Assembly: GCA_016212095.1 (NCBI GenBank)
Contig: JACRHH010000002.1
Location: 58,997-122,996, forward strand
Length of the DNA: 64,000 nt
Direction of reading: 5' to 3'
Source: Nitrospirota bacterium
GTDB taxonomy: Bacteria; Nitrospirota; Thermodesulfovibrionia; SZUA-242
The stretch's first letter is position 1. The number at the start of each line of letters is the position of its first letter. The translations under genes were made by a program, and so were the position numbers. Positions 1 to 8,794 of this stretch are shown piece by piece. Under the pieces are notes generated by a model. The model did no database searches and was not told the DNA's origin. It saw nothing but the letters and a program-made list of their open reading frames with translations.

Positions 1-223
1 CGAGGATCTCCGGATGGGTGTTCGCCTTCACGGCGTAATAGACCTCGGCCCGGCGGATGTTGCGCCCGATCAGCCGCGCCTTGCGGGCGATGCGATCCTT
101 GTCCATCACCAGATACGGCGTTGGCTCGTCGGGGTGCGCGTTCATGAAGTCGAGGCATTTTTTTATGGTGGAGCGCACGTTGATTCCGGGTGGAATCGCG
201 CTTAAATCAAATCGTTTTTTCAT
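1..223 (-). CDS. Ornithine/lysine-type PLP decarboxylase, N-terminal part (cut by window edge)
   Basis: The reading frame starts at ATG 223 and runs off the left edge, leaving 74 residues. Residues 62-74 read YYAVKANTHPEIL, the pyridoxal-phosphate lysine motif (Lys66) of fold-type III (group IV) decarboxylases, preceded by the usual TPYLVMD strand. The spacing fits bacterial ornithine decarboxylases, which make putrescine in the cytoplasm. Diaminopimelate or carboxynorspermidine decarboxylase cannot be excluded without the rest of the protein. The gene begins 4 bases after the stop of the preceding gene, so it is probably co-transcribed with it. Its Shine-Dalgarno is weak. Confidence 0.8.
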   Translation of the reverse strand, partial: MKKRFDLSAIPPGINVRSTIKKCLDFMNAHPDEPTPYLVMDKDRIARKARLIGRNIRRAEVYYAVKANTHPEIL

Positions 224-227
224 GGCT

Positions 228-929
228 CTATTTCGACTGCTGCCTTCCTGCAAGCAGCCGTTTGGAAGCGGCGCGCACAAGTTCAGGCACGTTTTTGTTC
301 TTTTCAATTCGCACAAGATCACCTTTGTTGATACGGCTTATGAAATTCATAGAGACGCCGGGCGGGGTCTTCGGGTTGGTCACAAGCGCAAGGATTATGG
401 CGTAGTTCTTCACCCATTCCCTGTTTTTGGCTATGATGCGAAGCACGTCTTCCGCGATGTTGCGGTTTTTAGCGATAAGCTCAATCTCGCTGTCGGTGAG
501 CTTCGGATTGGCCATCACGGTCTTTACGACTTCCTTGTTCGAATCCTTGATGAGCAGATTTCTTACATCGCGTCCGCCGCGCATCGCAAGCTGAATTCGG
601 TCGCCAACCTTCATGCGCTGAAGCGTCTGATACAGCGTCAGCGCGCGCTCCTCGGCTGGCCGCGCGGTTTCGGCCTCGCGCTCGCGGTCGAGCACAGTGG
701 CGCTTGGAGGCGGCATTCCCAGAAAAGCGCTTGCATCGCGGCGCACATCGTCGGGCGTGTTGAAATGATGCAGCATCAGAAGAAGCACATCGCGGCGGGC
801 GCGGCAGGCTTCAAACGCCTCCCTGAAAAATCCGGGCGCGGTTGACTGCCCGGAGAAGAGTATCTCGAACGCCTCCCTCGAAAGCGAGCCCAGATCGAGC
901 CCTATCTGCAATACTTCGTTTTCAGCCAT
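228..929 (-). CDS. Conserved helical-repeat protein of unknown function
   Basis: A 233-residue soluble protein without signal peptide. The C-terminal half (from about residue 100) is built of short helical units around Asn-Pro and Ala-Lys-Asn-Arg/Lys turns (for example [15 protein letters not shown]), which resembles HEAT/leucine-rich-variant proteins seen as conserved hypotheticals in delta-proteobacterial genomes. I assign no function. ATG 929 is preferred over TTG 935 because the AGAGGG ribosome site lies 6 bases before 929 and directly abuts 935. The start overlaps the end of tlyA by 8 bases, so translation is probably coupled. Confidence 0.7.
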   Translation of the reverse strand: MAENEVLQIGLDLGSLSREAFEILFSGQSTAPGFFREAFEACRARRDVLLLMLHHFNTPDDVRRDASAFLGMPPPSATVLDREREAETARPAEERALTLYQTLQRMKVGDRIQLAMRGGRDVRNLLIKDSNKEVVKTVMANPKLTDSEIELIAKNRNIAEDVLRIIAKNREWVKNYAIILALVTNPKTPPGVSMNFISRINKGDLVRIEKNKNVPELVRAASKRLLAGRQQSK

Positions 930-1668
930 TTGCAACCCTCTTTAGGCAGATCAGGAATTCCACGTTGCCCCGCGCGCCCCTTATCGGCGATTCGATGACT
1001 CCGCATGAGGCAAGGCCGATCGATGCGGTAAACTCCTCGATTTCAGTCACAACGCGCCGCCTTTTCTCCTCGTCACGCACAATGCCGTTTTTCCCGACCT
1101 CGCCCTTTCCAACCTCAAACTGCGGCTTTATCAGGGCAATAATTGTACCATGACCGGCAAGGAATTCAGCGGCCTTCGGAAGCACAAGGCGCAGCGAAAT
1201 GAATGACACATCGATGACTACCAGGTCGATTACGGCATCGATTGCATCGCGACCAAGATGGCGAATGTTCGTTTTCTCCATCAGAGCTACACGCGGATCG
1301 TTCCGGAGCTTCCAGTCGAGCTGGCCGTAGCCCACATCAACCGCGAATACGCGGGATGCGCCGCGCTGCAAGAGGCAGTCGGTGAAGCCGCCGGTTGACG
1401 CGCCGATGTCCATGCAGGCGGCTCCGGCGCAATCGACTCCGAATGCATCCAGCGCGGCGGCAAGCTTCAATCCGCCGCGGCTCACATACGGCAGGTCTTC
1501 AAGCACCTCGACCTCAGCGTCATCGGGAACCAGGTTTCCGGCCTTGTCGGCGCGCCGTCCGCCCACGGTCACGCGTCCGCCCATGATGAGCGCCTGAGCA
1601 CGCTCACGGCTTTGGGCAAGCCCGCGTTCAACAATTAGCCTATCCAGGCGTAGTTTGGTTACAGACAT
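922..1668 (-). CDS. tlyA: TlyA-family S4 / FtsJ-like RNA 2'-O-methyltransferase
   Basis: A 248-residue protein with an N-terminal S4 RNA-binding domain (residues 5-65) followed by an FtsJ-type Rossmann methyltransferase domain. The SAM loop [11 protein letters not shown] is at residues 87-97 and the downstream strand reads [10 protein letters not shown]. The family was first named haemolysin and includes TlyA, which methylates the 2'-OH of 16S and 23S rRNA nucleotides. Length is normal. It leads a short leftward run with the helical-repeat protein and the decarboxylase, with overlapping or near-overlapping ends. Start ATG 1668. Confidence 0.9.
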   Translation of the reverse strand: MSVTKLRLDRLIVERGLAQSRERAQALIMGGRVTVGGRRADKAGNLVPDDAEVEVLEDLPYVSRGGLKLAAALDAFGVDCAGAACMDIGASTGGFTDCLLQRGASRVFAVDVGYGQLDWKLRNDPRVALMEKTNIRHLGRDAIDAVIDLVVIDVSFISLRLVLPKAAEFLAGHGTIIALIKPQFEVGKGEVGKNGIVRDEEKRRRVVTEIEEFTASIGLASCGVIESPIRGARGNVEFLICLKRVANG

Positions 1669-1994
1669 TCAGGCTTCAATAATAACGTAAAAATGACATG
1701 CTCTGCGCGTTCCGCCCCATTCTTGGGGGTCGGGCATCACATGCCGGCACCATAAGCTTTTAGTGTCAGCTTTTAGCTTGACTTGCGCACAATCTAAATA
1801 CTATGATGCCTGTGTTTTGAATTTCTACTTTATGCAACTGAGCAATCGCACTATGGCAAGTGAAACCGACATCATGGATTTTTCATCTTTCCACTACTTC
1901 ATCATGAGTCACAGGCTTTGTGAAATCCTGAGATTTCGGGATCGTCAAGACCGATTTCCCAGGAACATTATTTAAAAGAAAGGAGGTAAATCCG
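1669..1994. other. Divergent intergenic region with promoter of the cytochrome gene
   Basis: This 326-base spacer separates tlyA (leftward) from the cytochrome gene (rightward). I see no convincing gene; a 70-codon open frame (1763-1975) is low complexity and lacks a ribosome site. It holds a sigma70-like promoter (listed separately) and a strong AAGGAGGT ribosome site about 8 bases before the cytochrome ATG. Confidence 0.5.
1778..1807 (+). promoter_or_regulatory. Candidate sigma70 promoter for the c7-type cytochrome
   Basis: TTGACT (1778-1783) is followed after 18 bases by TATGAT (1802-1807), 5/6 matches at each hexamer. A start near 1814 would give a leader of about 180 bases before the ATG at 1995, long enough for regulation, but no known riboswitch was recognised. 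Confidence 0.4.
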
Positions 1995-2312
1995 ATGCGT
2001 AAAATCATGTTCGCTATTGTTGCCATTATCGCGTTTGGCCTCGTCGGCACCGCTATGGCGGTTCCGCCGGGCAAGACTGTCGAGTTCGACGGCAAGGGCG
2101 GAGGCAAAGTTGTCTTTGACGGCAAGTCTCACGCCGAGAAGGGCAAGAAGTGCAACGACTGCCATCCTAAGATCTTCAAGATGAAGAAGGGAGCGGAAGC
2201 AGTAACCATGAAAGACATCAACGCCGGCAAGTTCTGCGGAGCCTGCCACAACGGCAAGGATGCTTTTGATGCCAAGGCCGCCGATTCCTGCAAGAAGTGC
2301 CATCACAAATAG
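1995..2312 (+). CDS. Periplasmic triheme c7-type cytochrome
   Basis: A 105-residue protein with a clear Sec signal peptide (about residues 1-22, cleaved after AMA). It has exactly three CxxCH haem-binding motifs: CNDCH 53-57, CGACH 81-85 and CKKCH 99-103. It matches the small c7 triheme domain family of Geobacter-like and related bacteria, which carry electrons through the periplasm between inner-membrane and outer electron-transfer partners. The monocistronic layout (own promoter, strong ribosome site, terminator directly after) suggests high expression. Axial histidines are probably the CxxCH His plus others such as His46 and His104. The electron partner is not in the window. Confidence 0.92.
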   Translation: MRKIMFAIVAIIAFGLVGTAMAVPPGKTVEFDGKGGGKVVFDGKSHAEKGKKCNDCHPKIFKMKKGAEAVTMKDINAGKFCGACHNGKDAFDAKAADSCKKCHHK

Positions 2313-2336
2313 GTTGAAAAACCCTTAAGTGAAAAC

Positions 2337-2366
2337 AAAAGGCCCGGTTAATTCCGGGCCTTTTTA
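2337..2366 (+). terminator. Rho-independent terminator of the cytochrome gene
   Basis: A GC-rich stem (GGCCCGG / CCGGGCC, 2341-2347 and 2354-2360) with loop TTAATT, flanked by A4 on the left and T5 on the right. The A/T flanks make it usable from both strands, although the leftward gene downstream (TumE-like) ends about 70 bases further on. Confidence 0.9.
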
Positions 2367-2438
2367 TTTGGCGCACCGGGCAAACAGTGCCCATGCCGCC
2401 CCCGACAAACCCGCAACCGCGCGCATAATCAAGCTATT

Positions 2439-2819
2439 TCACAGAAAATAGCCCATTATTTCCTCCAGTATTCCGGACAGTTCCGGCACTTCGGAGCGGA
2501 GAGCGCGACCATCGGCCAGATGCTTGTGATCGGGAAAGTCGCACGCAGGCTTATGGCGGGCGTTGTCGTAGCGAAAAAGCATCGCGCCGTCACAATCCTG
2601 GTAATGGAAAGAGTAGGTGAGCTTTTCTGCCCTGTACCTGAGATCAAGGTACTCGGTGAAGAATAGGCTGGATCCATCGACGAAAATTATGGTTCCCCTG
2701 ATAACCCCGATCTTGGCTGTCCTGCAATCGGCGGCAACGGTCGAATCGACTATCAGTTCGGTGTTCGAATAGTCGTCAACTATCCGGGCCAGCGTGGCGG
2801 CGTATTCAGTGAGCAACAT
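2439..2819 (-). CDS. TumE-like (DUF6516) toxin-antitoxin component
   Basis: A 126-residue protein whose C-terminal RYDNARHKP and FPDHKHLADG segments are the signature of the DUF6516/TumE family, proposed as the toxin of a type II toxin-antitoxin pair. It follows the smaller partner gene with a 14-base overlap, the normal order and coupling for such pairs. ATG 2819 is chosen; TTG 2825 is possible and neither has a strong ribosome site. The biochemical target is not evident from sequence. Confidence 0.75.
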   Translation of the reverse strand: MLLTEYAATLARIVDDYSNTELIVDSTVAADCRTAKIGVIRGTIIFVDGSSLFFTEYLDLRYRAEKLTYSFHYQDCDGAMLFRYDNARHKPACDFPDHKHLADGRALRSEVPELSGILEEIMGYFL

Positions 2820-3102
2820 ACTCAATGGCCCGGAGTTTTTGCAGGTCGGCGACGATCCTGTCCCTTATTTTCAACTCTCCAGCCCACTCAACGTACTCAC
2901 TGTCGCCGCGCTCCAGGTCTTCGGATGCATAATCTTTAATAAACGTCTCGGTAGAAACGCCGTACAGGCTCTCTTGAGCGGCGATTTGCCGCTCAGTTTT
3001 ATGCAGGCCTATTTCCAGCCGCTTGATTTCCGCAACGATGGCGGCCTTGACTATATCAATGGCATTGTCCTGCACATCCGACTGAATCTGCAACCGTATC
3101 AT
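2806..3102 (-). CDS. TumA-like antitoxin partner
   Basis: A 98-residue, mostly alpha-helical protein with no recognisable DNA-binding fold. The segment around YGVSTETFIKDYASEDLE is typical of the small gene found upstream of DUF6516/TumE genes. It has a strong AAAGGAGG ribosome site 7-8 bases before ATG 3102, while the downstream toxin has none, a common arrangement that favours antitoxin synthesis. The assignment rests on gene order and length. Confidence 0.65.
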   Translation of the reverse strand: MIRLQIQSDVQDNAIDIVKAAIVAEIKRLEIGLHKTERQIAAQESLYGVSTETFIKDYASEDLERGDSEYVEWAGELKIRDRIVADLQKLRAIEYVAH

Positions 3103-3185
3103 CTGCTTGCCTCCTTTTATGGTTCCGCTTTCAATATACCTGTCATTACGTTAGATTTCGAGTGGTGAGTAGAGAACGATGCAGG

Positions 3186-3205
3186 CAGCGGGCTTAAGCC
3201 CGCTG
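3186..3205. repeat. Perfect 20-bp palindrome at the 3' end of the rluA-type gene
   Basis: CAGCGGGCTT and its reverse complement AAGCCCGCTG are joined without a loop, overlapping the stop codon (3194-3196) of the pseudouridine synthase. No T-run follows on the minus strand, so it is not a standard terminator. It resembles short dispersed palindromes. Confidence 0.6.
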
Positions 3206-3880
3206 TTGCAACAACTTCCACGGGTATTCATCTCCCGGCGGCTCTGCCAAAAGCCGTATTCGCTCTTTTGTAACCGGGTGATCGAACTCAAGCATAGCCG
3301 AAAAAAGGGCAATGTTGCGCCCGGCAAGCGCCTTTGGCGCGCCGTATTTTAGGTCGCCGCATAGCGGCCAGCCCCGCGACGACATCTGCACCCGTATCTG
3401 GTGCGGGCGTCCGGTGATCAGATCGACCTCGACAAGCGACAGTCCGCCGCCGCCTGCGGCTACAACACGATAGCGCAGCCGCGCCTCTTTCGAGCCCGAA
3501 ACATGGCTCGATACATTAATAGCTGTGTTTCGCTCGTGATCTTTCAGCAGATAATCGACCAGTTCGTCTTCCGGCGGCGGCTCGCCATGCAGAACGGCAA
3601 GATAACGCTTGGCTATCGTGCCGGTTCTGAACTGTTCCGAAAGCCTTGACGCCGCCTTTGAGGTTCTGGCAAACAGCACAATGCCGCCAGCCGGCCGGTC
3701 TATCCGGTGCAGAAGCCCGATGAAGACGTTGCCGGGCTTGGCGTATTTTTGCTTGACCCAATCCTTAACCCAGTCAATCAGCGCGGCGTCGCCGGTTATA
3801 TCGCCCTGAACGAGCATGTTCCAGGGCTTGACCACGGCGATGCAGTGATTGTCCTCGAAGATTACAATTGGTTCAGGCAT
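3194..3880 (-). CDS. RluA-family RNA pseudouridine synthase
   Basis: A 228-residue RluA/RluC/RluD-type enzyme that converts specific uridines in RNA to pseudouridine. The catalytic motif HRIDRPAGG puts the nucleophile at Asp61, and the downstream TGRPHQIRVQ and CGDLKYG motifs are intact. It lacks an N-terminal S4 domain, so the exact substrate is unclear. The open frame extends upstream, but ATG 3880 is chosen: homology begins there, a GGAG lies just before it, and it overlaps the stop of the upstream methyltransferase by 8 bases. Confidence 0.88.
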   Translation of the reverse strand: MPEPIVIFEDNHCIAVVKPWNMLVQGDITGDAALIDWVKDWVKQKYAKPGNVFIGLLHRIDRPAGGIVLFARTSKAASRLSEQFRTGTIAKRYLAVLHGEPPPEDELVDYLLKDHERNTAINVSSHVSGSKEARLRYRVVAAGGGGLSLVEVDLITGRPHQIRVQMSSRGWPLCGDLKYGAPKALAGRNIALFSAMLEFDHPVTKERIRLLAEPPGDEYPWKLLQQRA

Positions 3881-4754
3881 CTCCGTCAACGCCAATCGAC
3901 GCCGCAGACCACCGGGCGAATATGCCGCACGGAAGAACGCGCCGCGATGACGACTGCGGAATGACCAGATCGCCAGATTCCAGCGTCCCGCCGAGACGAT
4001 CCGCATAATCCTCCAGGAAATTCCTCATGCTCATGTGGGCGTAGCCGGACGCGTATGTGTTAATCAGAAAGAAAAGCGGCCTGTCCGAAAGAAGCGACAT
4101 GCAGCCTGAAACCAATGGCGCGAGATCGGTCTCGATCTTCCACATCTCGCCGGAGGCGCCGCGCCCGTAGGGAGGCGGATCCATCACAACCGCGTCGTAG
4201 CGCGCGCCACGGCGCGTCTCCCGCGCAACGAACGCCGACACGTCATCCTGAATCCAGCGGATTTTCCTGCCTGTCAGCCCGCTCGCCTCCTGATTCTCCC
4301 GCGCCCATTTTATCGCACCCTTCGATGCGTCAACATGAACCACCTCTGCCCCAACAGACGCCGCCGCAAGCGTGGCCCCGCCGGTATAGGCGAACAGATT
4401 CAGCACCCGCCCGCCGCCGCGTTTTGCAATCAGGCGCTGAAGCCAGAGCCAGTTTGCCGCCTGTTCCGGAAAAAGGCCGGTATGCTTGAAAGATGTGGGC
4501 TTGACCCTGAAAACCAGCTCGCGAAACGATACCGTCCAGCTTTCCGGCAGGCTGCGCCTGAACGTCCATTCGCCTTCGCGCCCGCTTCGCGCGTATTCGG
4601 CGTCGGCCTTGCGCCACTCGGCTTCCGGAAGCGCGGGCAGCCATATCGCCTGCGGATCGGGCCGCACAAGACGGTATTTGCCGTAGCGCTCGAATTTCCG
4701 TCCGCCGCCGGAGTCGATCAGCTCGTAGTCAGTCCAGTTGAAATCGGTTTCCAT
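3873..4754 (-). CDS. SAM-dependent rRNA-type methyltransferase (RlmI/RlmK-like)
   Basis: A 293-residue class I methyltransferase. The glycine-rich SAM loop is LNLFAYTGGATLAAASVG (about 118-135), the acidic strand VVHVDAS follows, and the catalytic-type motif DPPPYG is at 192-197, as in RNA cytosine/guanine base methyltransferases related to RlmI and the RlmK half of RlmKL. It lacks the PUA domain of RlmI, and the target nucleotide is unknown. It sits 6 bases downstream of rnhB and overlaps the pseudouridine synthase, so it belongs to the same translation-related operon. Confidence 0.82.
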   Translation of the reverse strand: METDFNWTDYELIDSGGGRKFERYGKYRLVRPDPQAIWLPALPEAEWRKADAEYARSGREGEWTFRRSLPESWTVSFRELVFRVKPTSFKHTGLFPEQAANWLWLQRLIAKRGGGRVLNLFAYTGGATLAAASVGAEVVHVDASKGAIKWARENQEASGLTGRKIRWIQDDVSAFVARETRRGARYDAVVMDPPPYGRGASGEMWKIETDLAPLVSGCMSLLSDRPLFFLINTYASGYAHMSMRNFLEDYADRLGGTLESGDLVIPQSSSRRVLPCGIFARWSAASIGVDGDA

Positions 4755-4760
4755 CGTTTT

Positions 4761-5378
4761 CTAAAACAGCCTGCGTTGTCTTACGCCGCCGAAAGTCATG
4801 CGGTGAATGGCGCACGGGCCGAATTGCTCGATCCGCTCCAGATGAAGCTTCGTGCCGTACCCCTTGTGACCGGTGAAGCCGTATTTGGGAAATTGTTTGT
4901 GGTAACTGCGCATCATCGAGTCGCGCACTTCCTTGGCAACTATTGATGCGGCGGCTATGGATGCGCTCGTGTCGTCGCCCTTGACGATGCCGCGCTGTTC
5001 GATGTCAACGTCGTCAAGTCGAAGCGCGTCGATCAGCAGCAGATCGGGCGGGGTTTTCAGGGCATCCAGCGCGGCGCGCATCGCCATCTTCGTGGCTTGC
5101 AGAATGTTCACGCGGTCTATCACGTCGGCACTCACCACGCCCACGCCGAAGTCGGCGCATCCGTCAAGGATGCGAAGATACAGATCGTAACGGGCGTCAG
5201 GCTTCACCTGCTTCGAGTCGCGCAGGCCATCGGCAAAAAAATCCCCCGGCAGAACAACCGCGGCCGCAACCACGGGGCCTGCCAGGGGGCCTCTTCCTAC
5301 TTCGTCGATGCCCGCGATATTTGTAAAACCGGCGTTACGAAATTCGCGGTCATACGCAAACAGATCGCGGACGGCCAT
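4761..5378 (-). CDS. rnhB: Ribonuclease HII
   Basis: A 205-residue RNase HII, which cleaves the RNA strand of RNA-DNA hybrids and single ribonucleotides in DNA. The active-site motif GIDEVGRGPLAGPV places Asp25 and Glu26; further acidic residues are in LLLIDAL and KGDDTSASIAAAS. Length is standard. The gene follows rplS by 7 bases, the common trmD-rplS-rnhB order. Confidence 0.95.
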   Translation of the reverse strand: MAVRDLFAYDREFRNAGFTNIAGIDEVGRGPLAGPVVAAAVVLPGDFFADGLRDSKQVKPDARYDLYLRILDGCADFGVGVVSADVIDRVNILQATKMAMRAALDALKTPPDLLLIDALRLDDVDIEQRGIVKGDDTSASIAAASIVAKEVRDSMMRSYHKQFPKYGFTGHKGYGTKLHLERIEQFGPCAIHRMTFGGVRQRRLF

Positions 5379-5385
5379 CGCGGCC

Positions 5386-5739
5386 CTACTTCTTGACGAA
5401 GTTGTCCTTTTCCCTGATCTTGGCGTCCTTGCCCTTCTTGTCGCGCAGATAGTAGAGCTTCGCCCTTCTCACGCGGCCAAGCTTCACCACCTCGATCTTG
5501 TCGATAAGCGGCGAGCAGAACGGAATTATACGCTCCACGCCCACGCCATATGTTACCTTGCGGACGGTAAAGGACTCGCGCGTGCCGCTTCCGCGCCGCG
5601 AGATGACAACGCCCTGAAACACCTGAATGCGTTCCTTGTCGCCCTCCTTCACCTTCATATGCACCTTTATGGTGTCTCCGGAATTGAACGAGGGCAGTTC
5701 ACGGCTGTACGCCGCCTCGATCATGCTCAAGCTGTTCAT
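5386..5739 (-). CDS. rplS: Ribosomal protein bL19
   Basis: A 117-residue bL19, complete from the N-terminal helix to the C-terminal [13 protein letters not shown] region, with the family motif [17 protein letters not shown] near the start. It is a large-subunit protein at the inter-subunit interface. The ATG at 5739 overlaps the trmD stop, and the AAGGAGG ribosome site lies inside the end of trmD, indicating coupling. Confidence 0.96.
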   Translation of the reverse strand: MNSLSMIEAAYSRELPSFNSGDTIKVHMKVKEGDKERIQVFQGVVISRRGSGTRESFTVRKVTYGVGVERIIPFCSPLIDKIEVVKLGRVRRAKLYYLRDKKGKDAKIREKDNFVKK

Positions 5740-6479
5740 TGCGCTTCTTCCTCCTTTAACCTCTTCAACAATCTTGCGTCTTCATCCGTCAGGACGGTTT
5801 TATCCAGCAAATCCGGACGCTTGAGAAGCGTGTTTCTAAGCGCCTCTCCGCGCCGCCAAATTTCGATCTTCCGGTGATCGCCCGAAAGCAGAACATCCGG
5901 AACCGCCATCCCGCTATAGACGGGAGGCCTCGTGTAATGAGGGTAATCAAGCAATCCCCACGAAAACGAATCGACCTCCGACGACCGCTCGTCGCCCAGA
6001 ACGCCCGGCACCAGTCTGACGGAAGCGTCTATTATAGCAAGAGACGCAAGCTCTCCGCCAGTGATCACAAAATCGCCCAGCGAAACCTCGTCATCAACAA
6101 GCGCCATTCGCACCCGCTCGTCGATTCCCTCGTATCTTCCGCAAATAAAAGTGAGCGTCCGCGTCTCCGCCGCAAGCTCCTCGGCCATGCGCTGATCGAA
6201 CCGCCTGCCCTGAGGCGACGGCAAAATCACGCGCCGCGCCGCGCCGTCGGCTCTCAGATACTCGATGGCGTTGAACACCGGTTCGGGCTTCATCACCATG
6301 CCCGCGCCGCCGCCGTATGGCGAATCGTCGGTTGATCGGTGCTTTCCGGGCGCGAAGTCGCGGATGTTCACCACCGTCGCGCTGAAAAGCCCCTTTGCCG
6401 CAGCGCGGGCCAGAATGCTCTCGCCGACGTAGGCTTCGATCATCGCGGGGAATATGGTGAGAATTTCGCAGTGAAGCAT
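5736..6479 (-). CDS. trmD: tRNA (guanine37-N1)-methyltransferase
   Basis: TrmD is a SPOUT-class enzyme that makes m1G37 in tRNA and prevents frameshifting. Family motifs are visible: the N-terminal [23 protein letters not shown], the SAM-knot segment [12 protein letters not shown] and DYPHYTRPP. Start ATG 6479 best matches family N-termini and has GGA 7 bases upstream; ATG 6482 and ATG 6491 are in-frame alternatives. It lies between rimM and rplS in the conserved order. Confidence 0.94.
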   Translation of the reverse strand: MLHCEILTIFPAMIEAYVGESILARAAAKGLFSATVVNIRDFAPGKHRSTDDSPYGGGAGMVMKPEPVFNAIEYLRADGAARRVILPSPQGRRFDQRMAEELAAETRTLTFICGRYEGIDERVRMALVDDEVSLGDFVITGGELASLAIIDASVRLVPGVLGDERSSEVDSFSWGLLDYPHYTRPPVYSGMAVPDVLLSGDHRKIEIWRRGEALRNTLLKRPDLLDKTVLTDEDARLLKRLKEEEAQ

Positions 6480-6620
6480 CATCGTTTCCATCTTATAGCA
6501 ATTATCCCACCACCGTCCCTACCGCAACACACTCGAACATACCTCAAACCGGAGGGATCATGCTAAGGAAAAAGTCTTTATTCTCATTTTTGCCAAGCAA
6601 ATCAGGCGCACTGCAATCGC

Positions 6621-7133
6621 TTACTCAATCATACCCTCAAGCGGCTCGATCACGATCTCGCCCTTTTCCAGATCGACGCTTACGATCACATCGGGAATGG
6701 CAGGAACCAGAATCTCCGGCCCGTGTTCCGGGCGGACAACGTAAACATCGTTGCCGCCGGTTTCCATGATTTCTTCCACAACGCCAAGACGCCTGCCGTC
6801 GTTTGTCCGCACGTCAAGCCCTTCAATCTGAAAGCGGTAGTACCGGCCATCGGGAAGCGGCGGCATTTCGGCGGCAGGAAGCAGAAGTTCAGCGCCGCGA
6901 AGCCTTTCGGCATCATCGCGCGAGTTCACGCCCTCGAACCGGATCAGGGCCATGCCATTGTCGTGGCGCGCATCGGCAATGCGCATTCGAACCATGCCGC
7001 CGGATGCGTCGCGAACAAGAACAGATTCAATATCGCAAAAGAAATCCGGGGAATCTGTATGGGGGAAAACCTTCAGTTCGCCCCGCAAGCCCCGGACGGA
7101 AACCACTTTCCCCAGTAACGCGAGGTCAGCCAA
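6621..7133 (-). CDS. rimM: 16S rRNA processing factor RimM
   Basis: A 170-residue protein with the RimM beta-barrel (GKVVSVRGLRGELKV at residues 8-22) and a C-terminal PRC-barrel (from about residue 95, YYRFQIEGLDV). It binds S19 and assists 30S maturation. It lies between rpsP and trmD. The 141-base gap to trmD (6480-6620) shows no gene or clear signal. Many relatives carry a small KH-domain gene between rpsP and rimM; it is absent here. Confidence 0.93.
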   Translation of the reverse strand: MADLALLGKVVSVRGLRGELKVFPHTDSPDFFCDIESVLVRDASGGMVRMRIADARHDNGMALIRFEGVNSRDDAERLRGAELLLPAAEMPPLPDGRYYRFQIEGLDVRTNDGRRLGVVEEIMETGGNDVYVVRPEHGPEILVPAIPDVIVSVDLEKGEIVIEPLEGMIE

Positions 7134-7147
7134 TTATTAACATTATT

Positions 7148-7175
7148 GTAGGGGCGAACTGCCGTTCGCCCTTAC
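7148..7175. repeat. 28-bp palindromic repeat between rpsP and rimM
   Basis: Two 12-base arms, GTAGGGGCGAAC and GTTCGCCCTTAC (one mismatch), flank a 4-base loop TGCC. The size, arm length and GTAG...CTAC ends are the same as the palindromes found inside murD and ftsW, suggesting one family of dispersed palindromic elements. Confidence 0.6.
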
Positions 7176-7197
7176 GGCGTTACAGAATTGTATGGCG

Positions 7198-7434
7198 TTA
7201 AACCCCGGCGATTTGAAGCAATTTCCTGACGGGCGACGTGGGCTGCGCGCCCAGTCCAAGCCAGTGCTTCGCGCGCTCGGTGTTAATCTTGATGGTTGAC
7301 GGATCCGTAAGCGGATCGTATGTGCCGATGATCTCAAGGAACGGCCCGTCGCGACGCGAGCGGGAGTCCGCGATGATCACGCGGTAGAACGGCTGTTTCT
7401 TTGCGCCGAGGCGCGTAAGGCGAATCTTTACCAA
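7198..7434 (-). CDS. rpsP: Ribosomal protein bS16
   Basis: A 78-residue bS16 starting [18 protein letters not shown], the canonical N-terminus, with [17 protein letters not shown] in the second half. It is a structural protein of the 30S subunit. It follows ffh by 16 bases in the usual ffh-rpsP-rimM-trmD-rplS order. Length is normal. Confidence 0.96.
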   Translation of the reverse strand: MVKIRLTRLGAKKQPFYRVIIADSRSRRDGPFLEIIGTYDPLTDPSTIKINTERAKHWLGLGAQPTSPVRKLLQIAGV

Positions 7435-7450
7435 AACAAAAACCTCCTCA

Positions 7451-8782
7451 TCATCTAAACTTCGGAAGACCTGGCATCTTCATGCCTCTCATGCCGCCTG
7501 AACGGAACATCTTCATCATCTTCCGCATCTCCATGTATTGCTTGAGCAGCCGGTTCACCTCGGCAACGGTTGTGCCGCTTCCGTTTGCGATGCGCCGCCT
7601 GCGGCTGCCGTTGATTATAGCATAGTCGGCCCGCTCGCGCCGCGTCATCGAACTGATGATCGCCTCTATCCGGCCAAGCTGCTTTTCATCAACATTTACA
7701 TCCTTCATTTTCGCGCCAAGGCCGGGAATCATCCCCAGCAGATTCTGTATCGGCCCCATCTTGCGCATCTGACGCATCTGGTTAAGCAGATCGTCGAGCG
7801 TGAAGCTGTCGGTCTGAATCTTTTTGGCAAGCTCCTGAGCCTGCTTCTCCTCGACCGCGTCCTTCGCCTTTTCGATGAGGCTTAGAACATCGCCCATGCC
7901 AAGAATGCGCGAAGCCATCCGGGGCGGATGAAACGGCTCAAGCGGATCGAGCTTTTCGCCCACGCCCATGAACTTCACCGGCTTGCCGGTAACCCACATG
8001 ATCGAGAGCGCCGCGCCGCCGCGAGCGTCGCCGTCCATCTTCGTGAGCGCAACGCCGGTAAGGCCGATCTTCTTGTCGAACGAGTCGGCGATGTTCACCG
8101 CCTCCTGACCTGTCATCGCGTCGGCCACCAGCAGAACCTCTTGCGGCGAAACCTCGGCCTTGATCCTCTGCAACTGATCCATCAACTCGTCATCTATCTG
8201 CAACCGTCCGGCGGTATCGAGAATGACGATGTCGTATCCTTCGGTTTTGGACAGCTTGACTGCGTCCTTGCATATGCGCACCGGATCGTCGCGCTCCACG
8301 GTTGCGTGAACCGGAACGCCGATCTGTGCGCCGAGCGTCTGAAGCTGTGTGATGGCGGCGGGGCGCTGAGTGTCGGCGGCCACAAGAAGCGGGCGGCGGC
8401 CTTCGCGCTTGTACATTTTTGCGAGCTTGGCCGAAGATGTGGTTTTGCCCGATCCCTGAAGACCGGCCATCATGATGACAGTCGGAGGGTTAGGCGAAAG
8501 CTGGATTCCGGTATGCGCGCCGCCCATCAGGGCCACAAGCTCGTCGTAGACGATTTTAACCACCTGCTGGCCGGGCGTAAGGCTGTCGAGCACCTCGCTT
8601 CCAACGGCCCGCGCGCGCACCTTCTCAACAAAATCCTTCACGGCGCGGAAGTTCACGTCGGCCTCAAGCAGGGCCAGACGCACCTCCTTCATGGCGGCGG
8701 TGACGTCTTCCTCCCTCACGAGGCCTCTGCCGCGCAGCTTTTTAAATACGCCCTCTAGCTTTTCTGATAACGCTTCAAACAT
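7451..8782 (-). CDS. ffh: Signal recognition particle protein Ffh
   Basis: A 443-residue SRP GTPase that delivers nascent inner-membrane proteins to FtsY and SecYEG. The NG domain carries the P-loop GLQGSGKTT (107-115), [14 protein letters not shown] and TKMDGD motifs. The C-terminal M domain (from about 300) is methionine-rich, with MRKMMKMF and MRGMKMPG near the end, and binds 4.5S RNA and signal peptides. The gene is complete and lies between the TlpA-like gene and rpsP. Confidence 0.96.
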   Translation of the reverse strand: MFEALSEKLEGVFKKLRGRGLVREEDVTAAMKEVRLALLEADVNFRAVKDFVEKVRARAVGSEVLDSLTPGQQVVKIVYDELVALMGGAHTGIQLSPNPPTVIMMAGLQGSGKTTSSAKLAKMYKREGRRPLLVAADTQRPAAITQLQTLGAQIGVPVHATVERDDPVRICKDAVKLSKTEGYDIVILDTAGRLQIDDELMDQLQRIKAEVSPQEVLLVADAMTGQEAVNIADSFDKKIGLTGVALTKMDGDARGGAALSIMWVTGKPVKFMGVGEKLDPLEPFHPPRMASRILGMGDVLSLIEKAKDAVEEKQAQELAKKIQTDSFTLDDLLNQMRQMRKMGPIQNLLGMIPGLGAKMKDVNVDEKQLGRIEAIISSMTRRERADYAIINGSRRRRIANGSGTTVAEVNRLLKQYMEMRKMMKMFRSGGMRGMKMPGLPKFR

Positions 8783-8794
8783 TTATATATACAC

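Noticed and set aside
57..845. A 262-codon plus-strand frame opposite the helical-repeat gene and the decarboxylase start
   Set aside because: Shadow frame: the minus-strand decarboxylase motif and the ribosome sites support the other strand.
1763..1975. A 70-codon frame upstream of the cytochrome gene
   Set aside because: No ribosome site and no recognisable protein features; it overlaps the candidate promoter.
2421..2436. Short similarity (ATAATCAAGCTA) between the region after the cytochrome terminator and 21140-21151
   Set aside because: Twelve bases in AT-rich spacers is not significant.
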